A DNA stretch of 64,000 nt, taken from contig NZ_KB898652.1 of the NCBI RefSeq assembly GCF_000377665.1, positions 1-64,000 on the forward strand, read 5' to 3'. Every line of letters begins with the position of its first letter. Within the stretch, counting starts at the first letter, position 1. The notes under the pieces are model-generated. The model was not told the origin of the DNA. It did not search any database and was given only the letters and a program-made list of their open reading frames with translations. The position numbers were made by a program, and so were the translations under genes. Of the stretch, positions 34,755 through 43,526 are shown piece by piece. Source of the DNA: Vreelandella zhanjiangensis DSM 21076 (lineage in GTDB: Bacteria; Pseudomonadota; Gammaproteobacteria; Pseudomonadales; Halomonadaceae).

Positions 34755-34790
34755 AATAAAGTGGTGTTCAAACACTGATAAGCAGCCAGC

Positions 34791-34828
34791 AAAAAGGCCC
34801 TGCCGGTACAACCCGGCAGGGCCTTTTT
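34791..34828. terminator. Bidirectional terminator between secF and suhB
   Basis: AAAAAGGCCCTGCCGG and CCGGCAGGGCCTTTTT form a perfect stem of 16 bp around a 6-nt loop, with A-run and T-run on the two sides, so it can stop transcription from both directions. Confidence 0.92.
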
Positions 34829-34850
34829 AGTACGTAAATAACAAACAGCT

Positions 34851-34920
34851 ATTCATTACCACCACTTACCATTCACGGCTCACCAATTACTATTTACCGC
34901 TTACCATTCACTCATTAAAA
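34851..34920. repeat. Degenerate 14-bp tandem repeats between terminator and suhB
   Basis: The units are ATTCATTACCACCA, CTTACCATTCACGG, CTCACCAATTACTA, TTTACCGCTTACCA and TTCACTCATTAAAA, sharing a TTACCA-like core. The last unit reaches into the end of suhB. Similarity between units is loose, so the array is old or the phasing only approximate. Confidence 0.45.
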
Positions 34921-35709
34921 ATGCGGCGCCAGCTGCTTGATCAGCGCTTTATAAAGACGCGGGCCTGCGGCCATCAGCTGTCCTTCTACCTTGACGCTAG
35001 GCTGGCCATCGGGCGTGCCCATTAGCGCACCGGCTTCTTTAAGGATTAGGCTGCCTACCTGCATATCCTGCTCTTCCATACCCAGCACAAACGCGCTATC
35101 GACACGACCGCAGGCCAGTTCACACATATCCAGCAGGCCGCTGCCGGTTGCCAGCAGTGTCTCTACCTGAGGGGCAAGCTGTTGGGTCACGGAAAGATAG
35201 GCAGGGAGGTTGCGAGGGCGCAGCCAGGCTTCGGGAAGGCTCATGGCCAGGCGCGTACCGGTAATCGCAGTAGGTTTGCTAACCCGCATACGTTTACCAT
35301 TGTGCTGAGCGCCGCGGCCGCGGCTGGCGATATATTCATCATCACCAAACGGGGAAATGACCACCGCGTGTTCCGGACGGCCTTTAACAAGACACACCAC
35401 TGAGAGAGCAAAGCCTTTACCCGCCACCGCTAAATTAGAGTAGCCGTGCATGGGTTCAATCTTCCAGACGGTATCAGCACCCTCGCCTTCACCTGATTTG
35501 TGTGAAGTATAACGGCCAACGTAGCCGTGCAGGGGGTAGCCGCGCTCCAATTGATGCACAATAGTCGCTTCAGCCTTGCGCGCCGTATCTTCTAGCAGGC
35601 GGTCAAGATTGGACTCTTCATGGGCGTTTTCGATACGTTCACGGACACGTAAAAATTGTTCAACCGCGCTGCGCGCTGCGCGCAACGTAAATTGGACCAT
35701 CGGATTCAT
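34915..35709 (-). CDS. suhB: SuhB-like inositol monophosphatase family protein with degenerate active site
   Basis: A 264-residue protein that aligns along its length with E. coli SuhB (start MNPMVQFTLRAARSA versus MHPMLNIAVRAARKA). The metal-binding signature DPLDGT is replaced by EPMHGY at residues 85-90, and the TEESGE motif by SHKSGE (69-74). Of the metal ligands only the distal Asp215 (EEQD in place of PWD) remains obvious. Phosphatase activity is therefore doubtful. In E. coli, SuhB also joins the ribosomal RNA antitermination complex with NusA, a role that does not need catalysis. This copy may be kept for that function. It is the only suhB in the window, divergent from trmJ as in relatives. 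Confidence 0.85.
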   Translation of the reverse strand: MNPMVQFTLRAARSAVEQFLRVRERIENAHEESNLDRLLEDTARKAEATIVHQLERGYPLHGYVGRYTSHKSGEGEGADTVWKIEPMHGYSNLAVAGKGFALSVVCLVKGRPEHAVVISPFGDDEYIASRGRGAQHNGKRMRVSKPTAITGTRLAMSLPEAWLRPRNLPAYLSVTQQLAPQVETLLATGSGLLDMCELACGRVDSAFVLGMEEQDMQVGSLILKEAGALMGTPDGQPSVKVEGQLMAAGPRLYKALIKQLAPHF

Positions 35710-35880
35710 GATCGGGCCTTGTCGCAGTGATGTTAAAGAACAGTAGGCAGGGGGTTGCCTTTGGCGCGCAATTCTAGCAGACCACTCGCAGGCATGCTAT
35801 CGACTCGTGCTAAACTGGCCGTTTTCCGCTTTTGATCATCAAGCCTGCTTACCGAGCCCTATCCACAGAGCCCCATCACT

Positions 35881-36624
35881 ATGCTTGAACGTATTCGTAT
35901 TGTTTTAATTGGCACCAGTCATCCCGGCAATATAGGCGGCGTCGCCCGCGCCATGCACAATATGGGCTTGGCCGATCTCGCTCTGGTTGCACCTCGTTGT
36001 GAAATTATTACCCAAGACAGTATTTCCCGTGCCTCTGGTGCTGACCACCTGCTACATCAGGCAAGCGTACACGCAACGCTTGAAGAGGCCGTAGCCGACT
36101 GCACGCTAGCGGTAGGCGCCAGCGCCCGTTCGCGCACCCTGCCCTGGCCCATGCTGAGCCCACGAGAGCTCGCAGACCGCCTGCCTGGCGAGTGCCAGAC
36201 GCCTGATTCACGCGTAGCGCTGGTCTTTGGCCGTGAGGATAGCGGCCTGACCAATGCCGAGCTTCAGCGCTGCCACGCCCATGTGCATATTCCCACCAAC
36301 GTAGATTTTAGTTCGCTGAACCTGGCCGCCGCGGTACAGGTACTTGCCTATGAGTGCCGCATGGCTTGGCTAAGCCAGCAAGACGCAGTACCTGCATCTG
36401 CACCTGATGCGGATGATGAGCTAGTACCCCATGAAGAGCTGGAGCGTTACTTCGAACACCTTGAGCGCACGCTGATCGCCATTGAGTTTCACGACCCGGC
36501 CCAGCCTCGCCAGCTGATGGCGCGTCTGCGCAGGCTCTACTTGCGCGCGCGGCCAGAGAAAATGGAAATGAATATTTTACGCGGTATTTTATCCGCTACT
36601 GAAAAAGCCGCGGGCAAGCGATAA
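35881..36624 (+). CDS. trmJ: tRNA (cytidine/uridine-2'-O-)-methyltransferase TrmJ
   Basis: A 247-residue SPOUT methyltransferase that modifies position 32 of the tRNA anticodon loop. Motifs are IRIVLIGTSHPGNIGGVARAM at the start, ALVFGREDSGLTNAEL (SAM/knot) and VDFSSLNLAAAVQVLAYE (third knot motif). The C-terminal ~80 residues form the helical dimer extension. It lies between suhB and cysE, the same order as in Pseudomonas. Confidence 0.95.
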   Translation: MLERIRIVLIGTSHPGNIGGVARAMHNMGLADLALVAPRCEIITQDSISRASGADHLLHQASVHATLEEAVADCTLAVGASARSRTLPWPMLSPRELADRLPGECQTPDSRVALVFGREDSGLTNAELQRCHAHVHIPTNVDFSSLNLAAAVQVLAYECRMAWLSQQDAVPASAPDADDELVPHEELERYFEHLERTLIAIEFHDPAQPRQLMARLRRLYLRARPEKMEMNILRGILSATEKAAGKR

Positions 36625-36713
36625 CCAAACCCGGCAAACAAGCAGGGAAGGCGTAAACTTGAAGTTATTGTCAGGTGCCCCAACCTCGCTACCCTGCTAA
36701 CGATACTTTAGTT

Positions 36714-36737
36714 GTTTAATTGACCGTTTAATTGACC
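36714..36737. repeat. Perfect 12-bp tandem duplication upstream of cysE
   Basis: GTTTAATTGACC occurs twice in direct succession, 30 bp before the cysE start. Each copy contains TTGACC, so the duplication creates two possible -35 elements 12 bp apart. Confidence 0.75.
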
Positions 36738-36767
36738 GTCGTGCCTGAGCTGACCCAAGGACCCTCC

Positions 36768-37643
36768 ATGTTCCAACGCCTACGTGAAGATATTAACAGC
36801 GTATTTGACCGCGACCCGGCGGCCCGCAATTTTCTAGAGGTCCTGACCAACTACCCGGGCCTTCACGCGCTGCTGATTCACCGTTGCGGTCACTGGCTGT
36901 GGAACAAAAACCTGAAATGGCTGGCCCGAACGCTTTCAACGTTTTCCCGCTGGCTGACCGGCATCGAGATCCACCCCGGCGCCACCATTGGCCGACGCTT
37001 TTTTATCGATCATGGAATGGGCGTGGTGATCGGTGAAACGGCGCTGGTGGGCGATAACGTCACGCTTTATCAGGGTGTAACACTTGGCGGCACCAGCTGG
37101 AATAAAGGCAAACGCCACCCTACCCTTGAAGACGGCGTGATCGTCGGGGCGGGCGCTAAAATACTCGGCCCCTTTACCGTAGGCGCAGGCGCTAAAATCG
37201 GCTCTAACGCGGTGGTCACCAAAGAAGTGCCCCCGGGTGCGACCGTCGTCGGCATCCCCGGCAAAATCGTTAAGCGCGCCGACCCGGATGTTGAAGAGGC
37301 GCTGGATGTGGACCCGGTTCGCCGCGAGGCGATTTGCCAGAAATTCGGCTTTGATGCCTACGGCGTTAGCCAGGACATGCCGGATCCGGTGGCCCGCTCC
37401 ATGCAGGCGATGCTCGATCATATGCACGCCGTGGACGAGCGCATTGAACGTATGTGCTCAACCCTCAGCAAGCTGGACGCCAACTACCACGACGGGCATC
37501 TGCCAAAACTACGCAATGAAGATTTTGCCGGCGTGCTGGATGAACACGACACAGGCTGCGCGCTCCTGGATAAGCCCGCCACACAGCCAGGCAAGCCCGA
37601 GACAGGCCTTAACGATGATAGCCTGCCGCCGCGTAATGGTTGA
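36768..37643 (+). CDS. cysE: Serine O-acetyltransferase
   Basis: A 291-residue left-handed beta-helix acetyltransferase from ATG 36768 ([19 protein letters not shown]), preceded by AAGGA. It makes O-acetylserine for cysteine synthesis. The short N-terminal helical part and hexapeptide repeats are plain: [51 protein letters not shown] and VGIPGKIV. It has a long non-conserved C-terminal tail (after about residue 200) of unknown role. It sits just before iscR, whose promoter overlaps its stop codon, linking sulfur acquisition and iron-sulfur assembly. Confidence 0.95.
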   Translation: MFQRLREDINSVFDRDPAARNFLEVLTNYPGLHALLIHRCGHWLWNKNLKWLARTLSTFSRWLTGIEIHPGATIGRRFFIDHGMGVVIGETALVGDNVTLYQGVTLGGTSWNKGKRHPTLEDGVIVGAGAKILGPFTVGAGAKIGSNAVVTKEVPPGATVVGIPGKIVKRADPDVEEALDVDPVRREAICQKFGFDAYGVSQDMPDPVARSMQAMLDHMHAVDERIERMCSTLSKLDANYHDGHLPKLRNEDFAGVLDEHDTGCALLDKPATQPGKPETGLNDDSLPPRNG

Positions 37644-37669
37644 CCAAACTACTCGGGCTTTCCCATAAT
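37640..37669 (+). promoter_or_regulatory. iscR promoter with overlapping IscR type-1 site
   Basis: TTGACC (37640-37645) and CATAAT (37664-37669) are spaced by 18 bp. The stretch TTGACCAAACTACTCGGG resembles the [2Fe-2S]-IscR type-1 site of the E. coli isc promoter, which also overlaps the -35. The -35 covers the cysE stop codon. Negative autoregulation is expected. The match was made by eye. Confidence 0.6.
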
Positions 37670-37721
37670 GGCAGCACATTTGTCGGGAGCACGCTGAAGG
37701 TTCAGCGTCGAGGTGCCTGTC

Positions 37722-38189
37722 ATGCGTTTAACTACCAAAGGCCGTTACGCGGTTACCGCCATGCTTGATCTGGCCCTGAATGATCAGTACGGCCCGACCA
37801 GCCTGGCGGATATTTCGCAGCGCCAGGAGATTTCGCTCTCCTATCTTGAGCAGCTGTTTGCCCGGCTACGCCGCTCAGAGCTTGTACGCAGCGTTCGCGG
37901 CCCGGGCGGTGGTTATCTGCTGAGCAAACCGGCAAGCGACATCAGTGTTTCAGCGGTGATTGACGCCGTGGATGAAACGGTAGATGCCACGCGTTGTCAG
38001 GGTCTATCCGACTGCCAGCAGGGCAACACGTGCCTGACACATCATCTGTGGTGCGAACTATCCGGCCAGATTCGGCACTTTTTAGATGACATCACGCTTG
38101 CCCAATTGATGCAGCGCCCCGATGTACTACGTATTGCCTCGCGGCAAAGAAATCGTGTTGAAGCGGGCATTCTCGCCTCATCACCGTAA
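37722..38189 (+). CDS. iscR: Fe-S cluster assembly regulator IscR
   Basis: A 155-residue Rrf2-family regulator from ATG 37722 ([11 protein letters not shown]), 9 bases after GAGGTG. The winged helix covers residues 1-65 ([19 protein letters not shown]). The cluster ligands are Cys92, Cys98, Cys104 and His107, all at canonical positions. It senses Fe-S demand and represses its own operon. Followed by iscS after 53 bp. Confidence 0.96.
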   Translation: MRLTTKGRYAVTAMLDLALNDQYGPTSLADISQRQEISLSYLEQLFARLRRSELVRSVRGPGGGYLLSKPASDISVSAVIDAVDETVDATRCQGLSDCQQGNTCLTHHLWCELSGQIRHFLDDITLAQLMQRPDVLRIASRQRNRVEAGILASSP

Positions 38190-38242
38190 TGGCCAAGCGG
38201 CACACTATCGCTATCTGGCGCTTTTGAATTAAGCGGGTCCCC

Positions 38243-39418
38243 ATGACGACGACAACCACACCTTCGCTACCGATTTATCTGGATTACGCCGCTACCGCGC
38301 CGGTGGACGCCCGCGTGGCCGAGGTTATGCAGCGCTACCTGACGGTTGACCAGCTGTTTGCCAATCCCGCCTCGCGCAGCCATATGCTGGGCTGGCAGGC
38401 CGAACAGGTGGTGGAGCAGGCACGTCGTCAGGTAGCTGACACGATTGGGGCTGATCCGCGCGAAATCGTCTGGACCAGCGGCGCGACAGAGGCCAATAAT
38501 CTAGCGCTGATTGGCTATATGCGGGCCAACCGTGAACGCGGCATGCATCTGGTGACCTCGACCATCGAGCATAAAGCGGTCGTGGACACAGCGCTGGCAC
38601 TTGAAAGCGAAGGCTTTGAAATCACCTGGCTAACCCCGGGGCACGACGGCACCGTCGCCCCCGAACAACTGCGCGCTGCCATGCGCGATGATACCGCGCT
38701 GGTTTCGTTAATGGCGGTGAACAACGAGCTTGGCAGCATTAACGACATTGCCGCGCTCGCCGCCATCGCCCACGAATTTGGTGCCGTTTTCCATACCGAC
38801 GCCGCCCAGGCGGTGGGTCGAATTCCGCTGGATGTGGTGGCTCAGGAAATCGATTTGATGTCGCTATCCGGGCATAAATCCTACGGCCCCAAAGGGGTTG
38901 GCGCGCTATATGTCAAACGCCATCCGGATATCCGCCTTGAAGCGCTGATTCATGGCGGCGGGCACGAACGCGGCATGCGTTCAGGCACCCTGCCCACTCA
39001 TCAGATTGCCGGGATGGGCGAAGCCTTTGCGCTAATGCACAAAGAGCACGCCGAGGATCAGGCACATATTGCCAGCCTGCAGCAGCGTTTTTTAGCCGGG
39101 CTTGCCGACCTTGACGGCGTGGTAGCCAACACCCCGCTTGATCGGGCAGTGCCCAATATACTGAACCTCGCGTTTGAGGGTATCGACGGTGAGTCGCTGC
39201 TGATGGCCCTGCGCGATGTGGCCGTGTCTACCGGCTCGGCCTGCAACTCGGCAAGCGTTGACCCGTCTTATGTATTGCTGGGGGTGGGCGTGCCACGCGT
39301 TCTGGCGCTTTCTTCGCTACGCTTTAGCTTTGGGCGCTTTACTACCCAGGACGATATTGATCATGCGTTAACCCTCATTCGCCATGCGGTGAGCGGTTTG
39401 CGAACACTGCCACGCTAA
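38243..39418 (+). CDS. iscS: Cysteine desulfurase IscS
   Basis: A 391-residue PLP enzyme that removes sulfur from cysteine. It shows LDYAATAPVD, the Schiff-base Lys212 in SGHKSYGPKGVGAL, and the sulfur-carrying Cys334 in STGSACNSASVDPSYVL. It ends at LRTLPR, about 13 residues shorter than E. coli IscS. The missing part is the C-terminal tail that takes part in docking the scaffold IscU. This fits the absence of iscU downstream. The spacing to iscA is only 31 bp. Confidence 0.95.
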   Translation: MTTTTTPSLPIYLDYAATAPVDARVAEVMQRYLTVDQLFANPASRSHMLGWQAEQVVEQARRQVADTIGADPREIVWTSGATEANNLALIGYMRANRERGMHLVTSTIEHKAVVDTALALESEGFEITWLTPGHDGTVAPEQLRAAMRDDTALVSLMAVNNELGSINDIAALAAIAHEFGAVFHTDAAQAVGRIPLDVVAQEIDLMSLSGHKSYGPKGVGALYVKRHPDIRLEALIHGGGHERGMRSGTLPTHQIAGMGEAFALMHKEHAEDQAHIASLQQRFLAGLADLDGVVANTPLDRAVPNILNLAFEGIDGESLLMALRDVAVSTGSACNSASVDPSYVLLGVGVPRVLALSSLRFSFGRFTTQDDIDHALTLIRHAVSGLRTLPR

Positions 39419-39449
39419 GCGGCTGGCGCATTTACAAGGAGGACGCCCA

Positions 39450-39776
39450 ATGGCAACACTCAACATTACCCCGGCTGCCGCACAACAGATCCGTCATGTG
39501 CTTGATGAGCGCGGTCAGGGTTTAGGCCTGCGCGTGTCGGTCAAACCTAGCGGCTGTTCGGGCTATAGCTATGTACTGGATTTTGCCGATGAAGTTGGCG
39601 ATGACGAAATTCACTTTGAAGATCATGGCGCCAGCGTTTATGTGGCCCCCGATGCGCTTGAGATGCTCGATGGCAGCGAAGTGGACTATGTCAGCGAAGG
39701 GTTGAACCGCTTCTTCAAGTTCAATAACCCGAATGTAAAAGACGAATGCGGCTGCGGCGAAAGCTTTACGGTGTAA
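39450..39776 (+). CDS. iscA: A-type iron-sulfur carrier IscA
   Basis: A 108-residue A-type carrier with conserved Cys36 in SGCSGYSYVLDF and the C-terminal pair Cys100/Cys102 in ECGCGESFTV. It receives or delivers Fe-S clusters. AGGAGG lies 8 bases before the ATG. In the usual isc operon iscU lies between iscS and iscA, and hscB, hscA and fdx follow; here iscA follows iscS directly and ndk comes next. It could equally be classed as ErpA-like. Confidence 0.92.
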   Translation: MATLNITPAAAQQIRHVLDERGQGLGLRVSVKPSGCSGYSYVLDFADEVGDDEIHFEDHGASVYVAPDALEMLDGSEVDYVSEGLNRFFKFNNPNVKDECGCGESFTV

Positions 39777-39889
39777 TACGCAGGCGCCAATGTCATCATC
39801 GGTATTCAATGTTGGCTTGAGGCGCTATAATCGCGCCTACTCGGTAATCGGTGAACACTACCGTACTCTTGCCGAAACGATTTTCCTTC

Positions 39890-39913
39890 GCCGCCCCGGC
39901 TTGCCGAGGCGGC
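39890..39913 (+). terminator. GC-rich hairpin between iscA and ndk
   Basis: GCCGCC-CCGGC and GCCG-A-GGCGGC form a strong stem; AATTTCTGCTTT follows, a weak T-rich tail. It is probably the isc operon terminator or the ndk leader hairpin, lying 48 bp before ndk. Confidence 0.5.
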
Positions 39914-39960
39914 AATTTCTGCTTTATCCCTTTTTCTAAAGGCCTCAAGGAGATATTTAC

Positions 39961-40386
39961 ATGGCTACTGAACGCACTCTGTCTATCATCAAGCCCGATG
40001 CCGTTGCTAAAAATGCGATCGGTGACATCATCGCTCGCTTCGAAAAAGCCGGCCTGCAGGTTGTTGCCGCTAAAATGACTCACCTTTCTGAAGAGAAAGC
40101 GGGTGGCTTCTACGCCGAGCATAAAGAGCGTCCGTTCTTTAAAGACCTGGTTGGCTTCATGACATCCGGCCCGGTGGTTGTTCAAGTACTGGAAGGCGAA
40201 GGCGCGATTGCCAAAAACCGTGATCTGATGGGCGCAACCAACCCGAAAGAAGCGGCACCGGGCACTATCCGTGCTGACTTCGCGGAAACAATCGACGCCA
40301 ACGCTGTCCATGGTTCTGATTCTCCTGAAAGTGCTGAGCGTGAAATTAGTTACTTCTTCGGTAACGATGAAATCTGCCCGCGCTAA
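39961..40386 (+). CDS. ndk: Nucleoside diphosphate kinase
   Basis: A 141-residue Ndk that equalises nucleoside triphosphates by phospho-histidine transfer. It starts [18 protein letters not shown] and has [19 protein letters not shown], with the active His in [30 protein letters not shown] gives a strong ribosome site. It follows the isc genes and precedes rlmN as in Pseudomonas. Confidence 0.97.
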   Translation: MATERTLSIIKPDAVAKNAIGDIIARFEKAGLQVVAAKMTHLSEEKAGGFYAEHKERPFFKDLVGFMTSGPVVVQVLEGEGAIAKNRDLMGATNPKEAAPGTIRADFAETIDANAVHGSDSPESAEREISYFFGNDEICPR

Positions 40387-40448
40387 TTAATTAGCGTCGC
40401 CGTTTCAACGTTCGTTGCCGGCCATTTTCGCGGGGGCTTTGCCCCCGC
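40381..40448. terminator. Palindrome and hairpin after ndk
   Basis: CGCTAATTAATTAGCG (40381-40396) is a perfect 16-bp palindrome that includes the ndk stop codon. GCGGGGGC TTT GCCCCCGC (40430-40448) follows as a perfect stem, with only CCTTTCC after it. Together they probably end or attenuate ndk transcription before rlmN. Neither has a classic T-run. Confidence 0.5.
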
Positions 40449-40471
40449 CCCTTTCCAGAACGCTGACCGCC

Positions 40472-41656
40472 ATGACCACCACCGTAGCCCAACATACGCC
40501 CGCTCCCCAATCCACGCCTGACAGTGAAATGCCAGCGGAAAAAGCGCCTGAGCGCCAGAACCTGCTTGGCCTGTCGTGCGAACAGATGGAAGCGTTCTTT
40601 TTGTCGATTGGCGAGAAGAAGTTTCGCGCCGCCCAGCTGATGAAATGGATCCACCAGGAAGGTAGCGACGACTTTGCCGCCATGACCAACCTGTCTAAGC
40701 CGCTGCGGGAAAAGCTGGCGAAAGTGGCAGAGATTCGTGGCCCCAGCGTTATTTATGAAGGCACCTCTAGCGACGGTACGCGCAAGTGGGTGCTCGAAGT
40801 CGAAGACGGAAGCTACGTCGAAACGGTCCTGATTCCGGCCGAGAACGGCAAGCGCCGCACGCTGTGCGTGTCTTCCCAGGTTGGCTGTTCACTGGACTGT
40901 AGCTTTTGCTCCACCGGCAAACAGGGATTTCAGCGAAATTTAACCGCCGCCGAAATCATTGGCCAGGTATGGGTTGCCCAGCGCAGCGTAGGTCCGCGCC
41001 GTGACACCGCCAACCGGCCGGTCACCAACGTGGTCATGATGGGCATGGGCGAACCCCTGCTCAACTTCGACAACGTGCTGCCCGCCATGAAGCTGATGCT
41101 GGACGATAACGGTTATGGCCTGTCCAAGCGTCGCGTCACGCTGTCGACCTCTGGCGTTGTACCCATGATCGACAAACTGGGCGACGAAATTGACGTCAGC
41201 CTGGCCATTTCGCTACACGCCTCGACCGACGAGCTGCGTAACGAACTGGTGCCGATCAACCGCAAGTACAACATCCGTATGCTGCTGGATGCCTGTCATC
41301 GCTATCTTTCCAAGTGTCCGGACAACCGTCAGGTGACGATCGAGTACACCTTGATCAAGGATGTGAATGACCAGCAGGAGCACGCCGAACAGCTCGCCGC
41401 TCTGCTTAAAGAGCTGCCCTGCAAGATTAACCTGATACCGTTTAATCCGTTCCCCAACTCAGGGTATGAGAAGCCCTCACGTAATCAGGTGATGCGTTTT
41501 CAGCAGTGGCTTTACGATTTGGAGTACAACGCCACGGTACGTGTCACCCGCGGTGATGATATCGATGCCGCCTGTGGTCAGTTGGTGGGCCGCGTAAAAG
41601 ACCGCACTAAACGCAGCGCGCGCTACATCCAATCCGTGCAGCTTGATGCTGACTAA
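40472..41656 (+). CDS. rlmN: Dual-specificity 23S rRNA/tRNA adenine C2 methyltransferase RlmN
   Basis: A 394-residue radical-SAM methyltransferase from ATG 40472 ([13 protein letters not shown]); the in-frame TTG at 40415 lies inside the hairpin. The Cys motif is [11 protein letters not shown] (CxxxCxxC). Other hallmarks are [29 protein letters not shown] and LSTSGVVP. It methylates A2503 of 23S rRNA and A37 of some tRNAs. A Pro/Thr-rich N-terminal extension of ~30 residues is not conserved. Confidence 0.95.
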   Translation: MTTTVAQHTPAPQSTPDSEMPAEKAPERQNLLGLSCEQMEAFFLSIGEKKFRAAQLMKWIHQEGSDDFAAMTNLSKPLREKLAKVAEIRGPSVIYEGTSSDGTRKWVLEVEDGSYVETVLIPAENGKRRTLCVSSQVGCSLDCSFCSTGKQGFQRNLTAAEIIGQVWVAQRSVGPRRDTANRPVTNVVMMGMGEPLLNFDNVLPAMKLMLDDNGYGLSKRRVTLSTSGVVPMIDKLGDEIDVSLAISLHASTDELRNELVPINRKYNIRMLLDACHRYLSKCPDNRQVTIEYTLIKDVNDQQEHAEQLAALLKELPCKINLIPFNPFPNSGYEKPSRNQVMRFQQWLYDLEYNATVRVTRGDDIDAACGQLVGRVKDRTKRSARYIQSVQLDAD

Positions 41657-41777
41657 ACGGTGCTTATCTTGACTTCCGACGAGCACGGCGCTTTGATGGA
41701 CACGTTTTTATGCGTCGTGTCGGCGGTCAGTTGGCGATTTACACCATGAGGGCAGCTATGAGTTTTCAAGGGCAATT

Positions 41778-42512
41778 ATGATTGGTCACTGCAGGCGTTT
41801 TAACCCGTTCAGGGTGCCCATACTTGCTGCTCTGTTCAGCAGTGTGTGGCTAGCCGGCTGTGCCACATCAAACAATTTGCCTGCCAAGGCCAGCACCGAC
41901 GCCAAGGATGCCTACACCCAACTGGGCGTCGCGTACCTGGAACGTGATAACCTGCCTAGGGCACGTGCCGCTTTGGGGCGTGCTTTGGAAATCGCCCCCA
42001 ACCACGGCGAAGCGTTGCAGGCTCTGGCGCTGGTTTATCAACAGCAGGGCGACGTTGAACTTGCTAACACGTATTTTCAACAGGCCATTGATGTCGAACC
42101 TATGTTTACCCGTGCCCGTAATAACTACGCGGCATTTTTGTATCAGCAGGGGGATATTGCCGCCGCCTGCGAACAGTTGGAAAACGCATCGACAGATGCC
42201 CAGTATGCCAACCGCGCTCAGCTTTTCACTAACCTGGGTCAATGTTATCTGGCGCTGGAAGAATTTGATGAAGCGCGCGGGCGTTTAGCCCGCGCGCAGC
42301 GTATCGACCCGCAGAGTCCGCGGGGATATTTTTTATTAGCCGAATTGGAAGTTTCCCAGGGCAATTACCGTAATGCCTGGTCGCCACTGCAAACCTACCT
42401 GCAGTTGGCCGGACCAGACCAAGCAGCGCTGGAAATGGCGATAGACATCGCCCGCGCCCAAGGCGACCATGCGACGGCAGCTGACTACCAGCGCAGGCTT
42501 GGCACTTATTAA
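41778..42512 (+). CDS. pilW: Type IV pilus assembly lipoprotein PilW/PilF
   Basis: A 244-residue TPR lipoprotein. The signal peptide ends in the lipobox LAGC, with the lipidated Cys28. Then come at least four tetratricopeptide repeats (AYTQLGVAYLERDNLPRARA, EALQALALVYQQQGDVELA, ARNNYAAFLYQQGDIAAA, LFTNLGQCYLALEEFDEA). PilF/PilW helps the outer-membrane secretin PilQ to assemble. The position between rlmN and rodZ matches other gammaproteobacteria. Confidence 0.92.
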   Translation: MIGHCRRFNPFRVPILAALFSSVWLAGCATSNNLPAKASTDAKDAYTQLGVAYLERDNLPRARAALGRALEIAPNHGEALQALALVYQQQGDVELANTYFQQAIDVEPMFTRARNNYAAFLYQQGDIAAACEQLENASTDAQYANRAQLFTNLGQCYLALEEFDEARGRLARAQRIDPQSPRGYFLLAELEVSQGNYRNAWSPLQTYLQLAGPDQAALEMAIDIARAQGDHATAADYQRRLGTY

Positions 42513-42552
42513 TTGACGCCCTGATCACCTAATTATTTAAGGATGCTCAGCC

Positions 42553-43518
42553 ATGAGCGAGACACAGTTACAAGATAGCGTCACTACTTCCCGCACTGCC
42601 GCCTCACCTGGCGAGATTCTGTTACGCCAGCGTGAGCAGCTAGGCGTACCGCTGGGCGAAGCTGCCCGAGCGCTCAATTTGCGTCCGGCCGTTGTCGAAG
42701 GCCTTGAGCAGGACCGCTATGACGAAATTCCGGTAACCGCTTATCGCCGCGGCTACCTGCGCTCTTACGCTAAATACCTGGGCCTGAACGAGCATCTGGT
42801 GCTAGATGCCTATCAGGAGCGTTATGGCCTTGCTGATACCGAACGTAAAGTAGCCCCCGTGTCGGTTAGTCGTCCGCCCTCAAAGCTGGGTGCCTGGCTT
42901 TTCAGGCTGGTAACGGTACTGGTGATTGCAGGTCTGATCGGCGTGACCGTCATGTGGTGGCAAAGCCGCGGTGGCAGCGAGCCGCCCAGCTTTGGCGATA
43001 ATCCGCCCGTAGAAGAAGGCGGCGACCCCATGTCCGCAGCCGACGAAGGTGCCGAACCCACACCGCCCACGACGCCGGCTCTCTCTTCAGAGCAAACAAG
43101 CCAGCCTGACAGCGCCAGCGACACGACGGATGCGGCGGAAAGCAATGCTGCAGCGCAGGAAGCTTCAAACGACGAACAAGCCCCCACAGTGAGCGATGTC
43201 GCGGCCTTGGATATTGCCGCCTCCACCGAAGCGGATGCCGCTGACGAAGAGGAAACGGCACCTCCGGCGGGCAATGCCAACCGGATGGAGCTTACGTTTA
43301 ACGAGCAGTCCTGGACCGAAATTTTTGATGCCAACAACCAGCGCGTGTTTGTTGGCTTACAAACCCCCGGCACCACCGCGACCGTCGAAGGTGAGCCGCC
43401 GTTTCGTTTAACCGTAGGAAACGCCACTGGCGTCGTGCTGCGCTATCAAGGTGAGCAGGTCGATCTTGCACAGCGCGCAGGCGCCAACAATGTAGCCCGA
43501 TTTACCCTGGGAGAGTGA
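42553..43518 (+). CDS. rodZ: Cell-shape protein RodZ
   Basis: A 321-residue protein. An N-terminal Xre-like helix-turn-helix (residues ~15-85: [25 protein letters not shown]) contacts MreB. One membrane helix lies near residue 118 ([21 protein letters not shown]). A long acidic Ser/Thr/Ala/Asp-rich periplasmic linker runs to about 235. The C-terminal DUF4115 beta domain ends [10 protein letters not shown]. RodZ links MreB to the wall synthesis machinery. Its stop overlaps the alternative GTG start of ispG. Confidence 0.93.
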   Translation: MSETQLQDSVTTSRTAASPGEILLRQREQLGVPLGEAARALNLRPAVVEGLEQDRYDEIPVTAYRRGYLRSYAKYLGLNEHLVLDAYQERYGLADTERKVAPVSVSRPPSKLGAWLFRLVTVLVIAGLIGVTVMWWQSRGGSEPPSFGDNPPVEEGGDPMSAADEGAEPTPPTTPALSSEQTSQPDSASDTTDAAESNAAAQEASNDEQAPTVSDVAALDIAASTEADAADEEETAPPAGNANRMELTFNEQSWTEIFDANNQRVFVGLQTPGTTATVEGEPPFRLTVGNATGVVLRYQGEQVDLAQRAGANNVARFTLGE

Positions 43519-43526
43519 CCCGTCCT

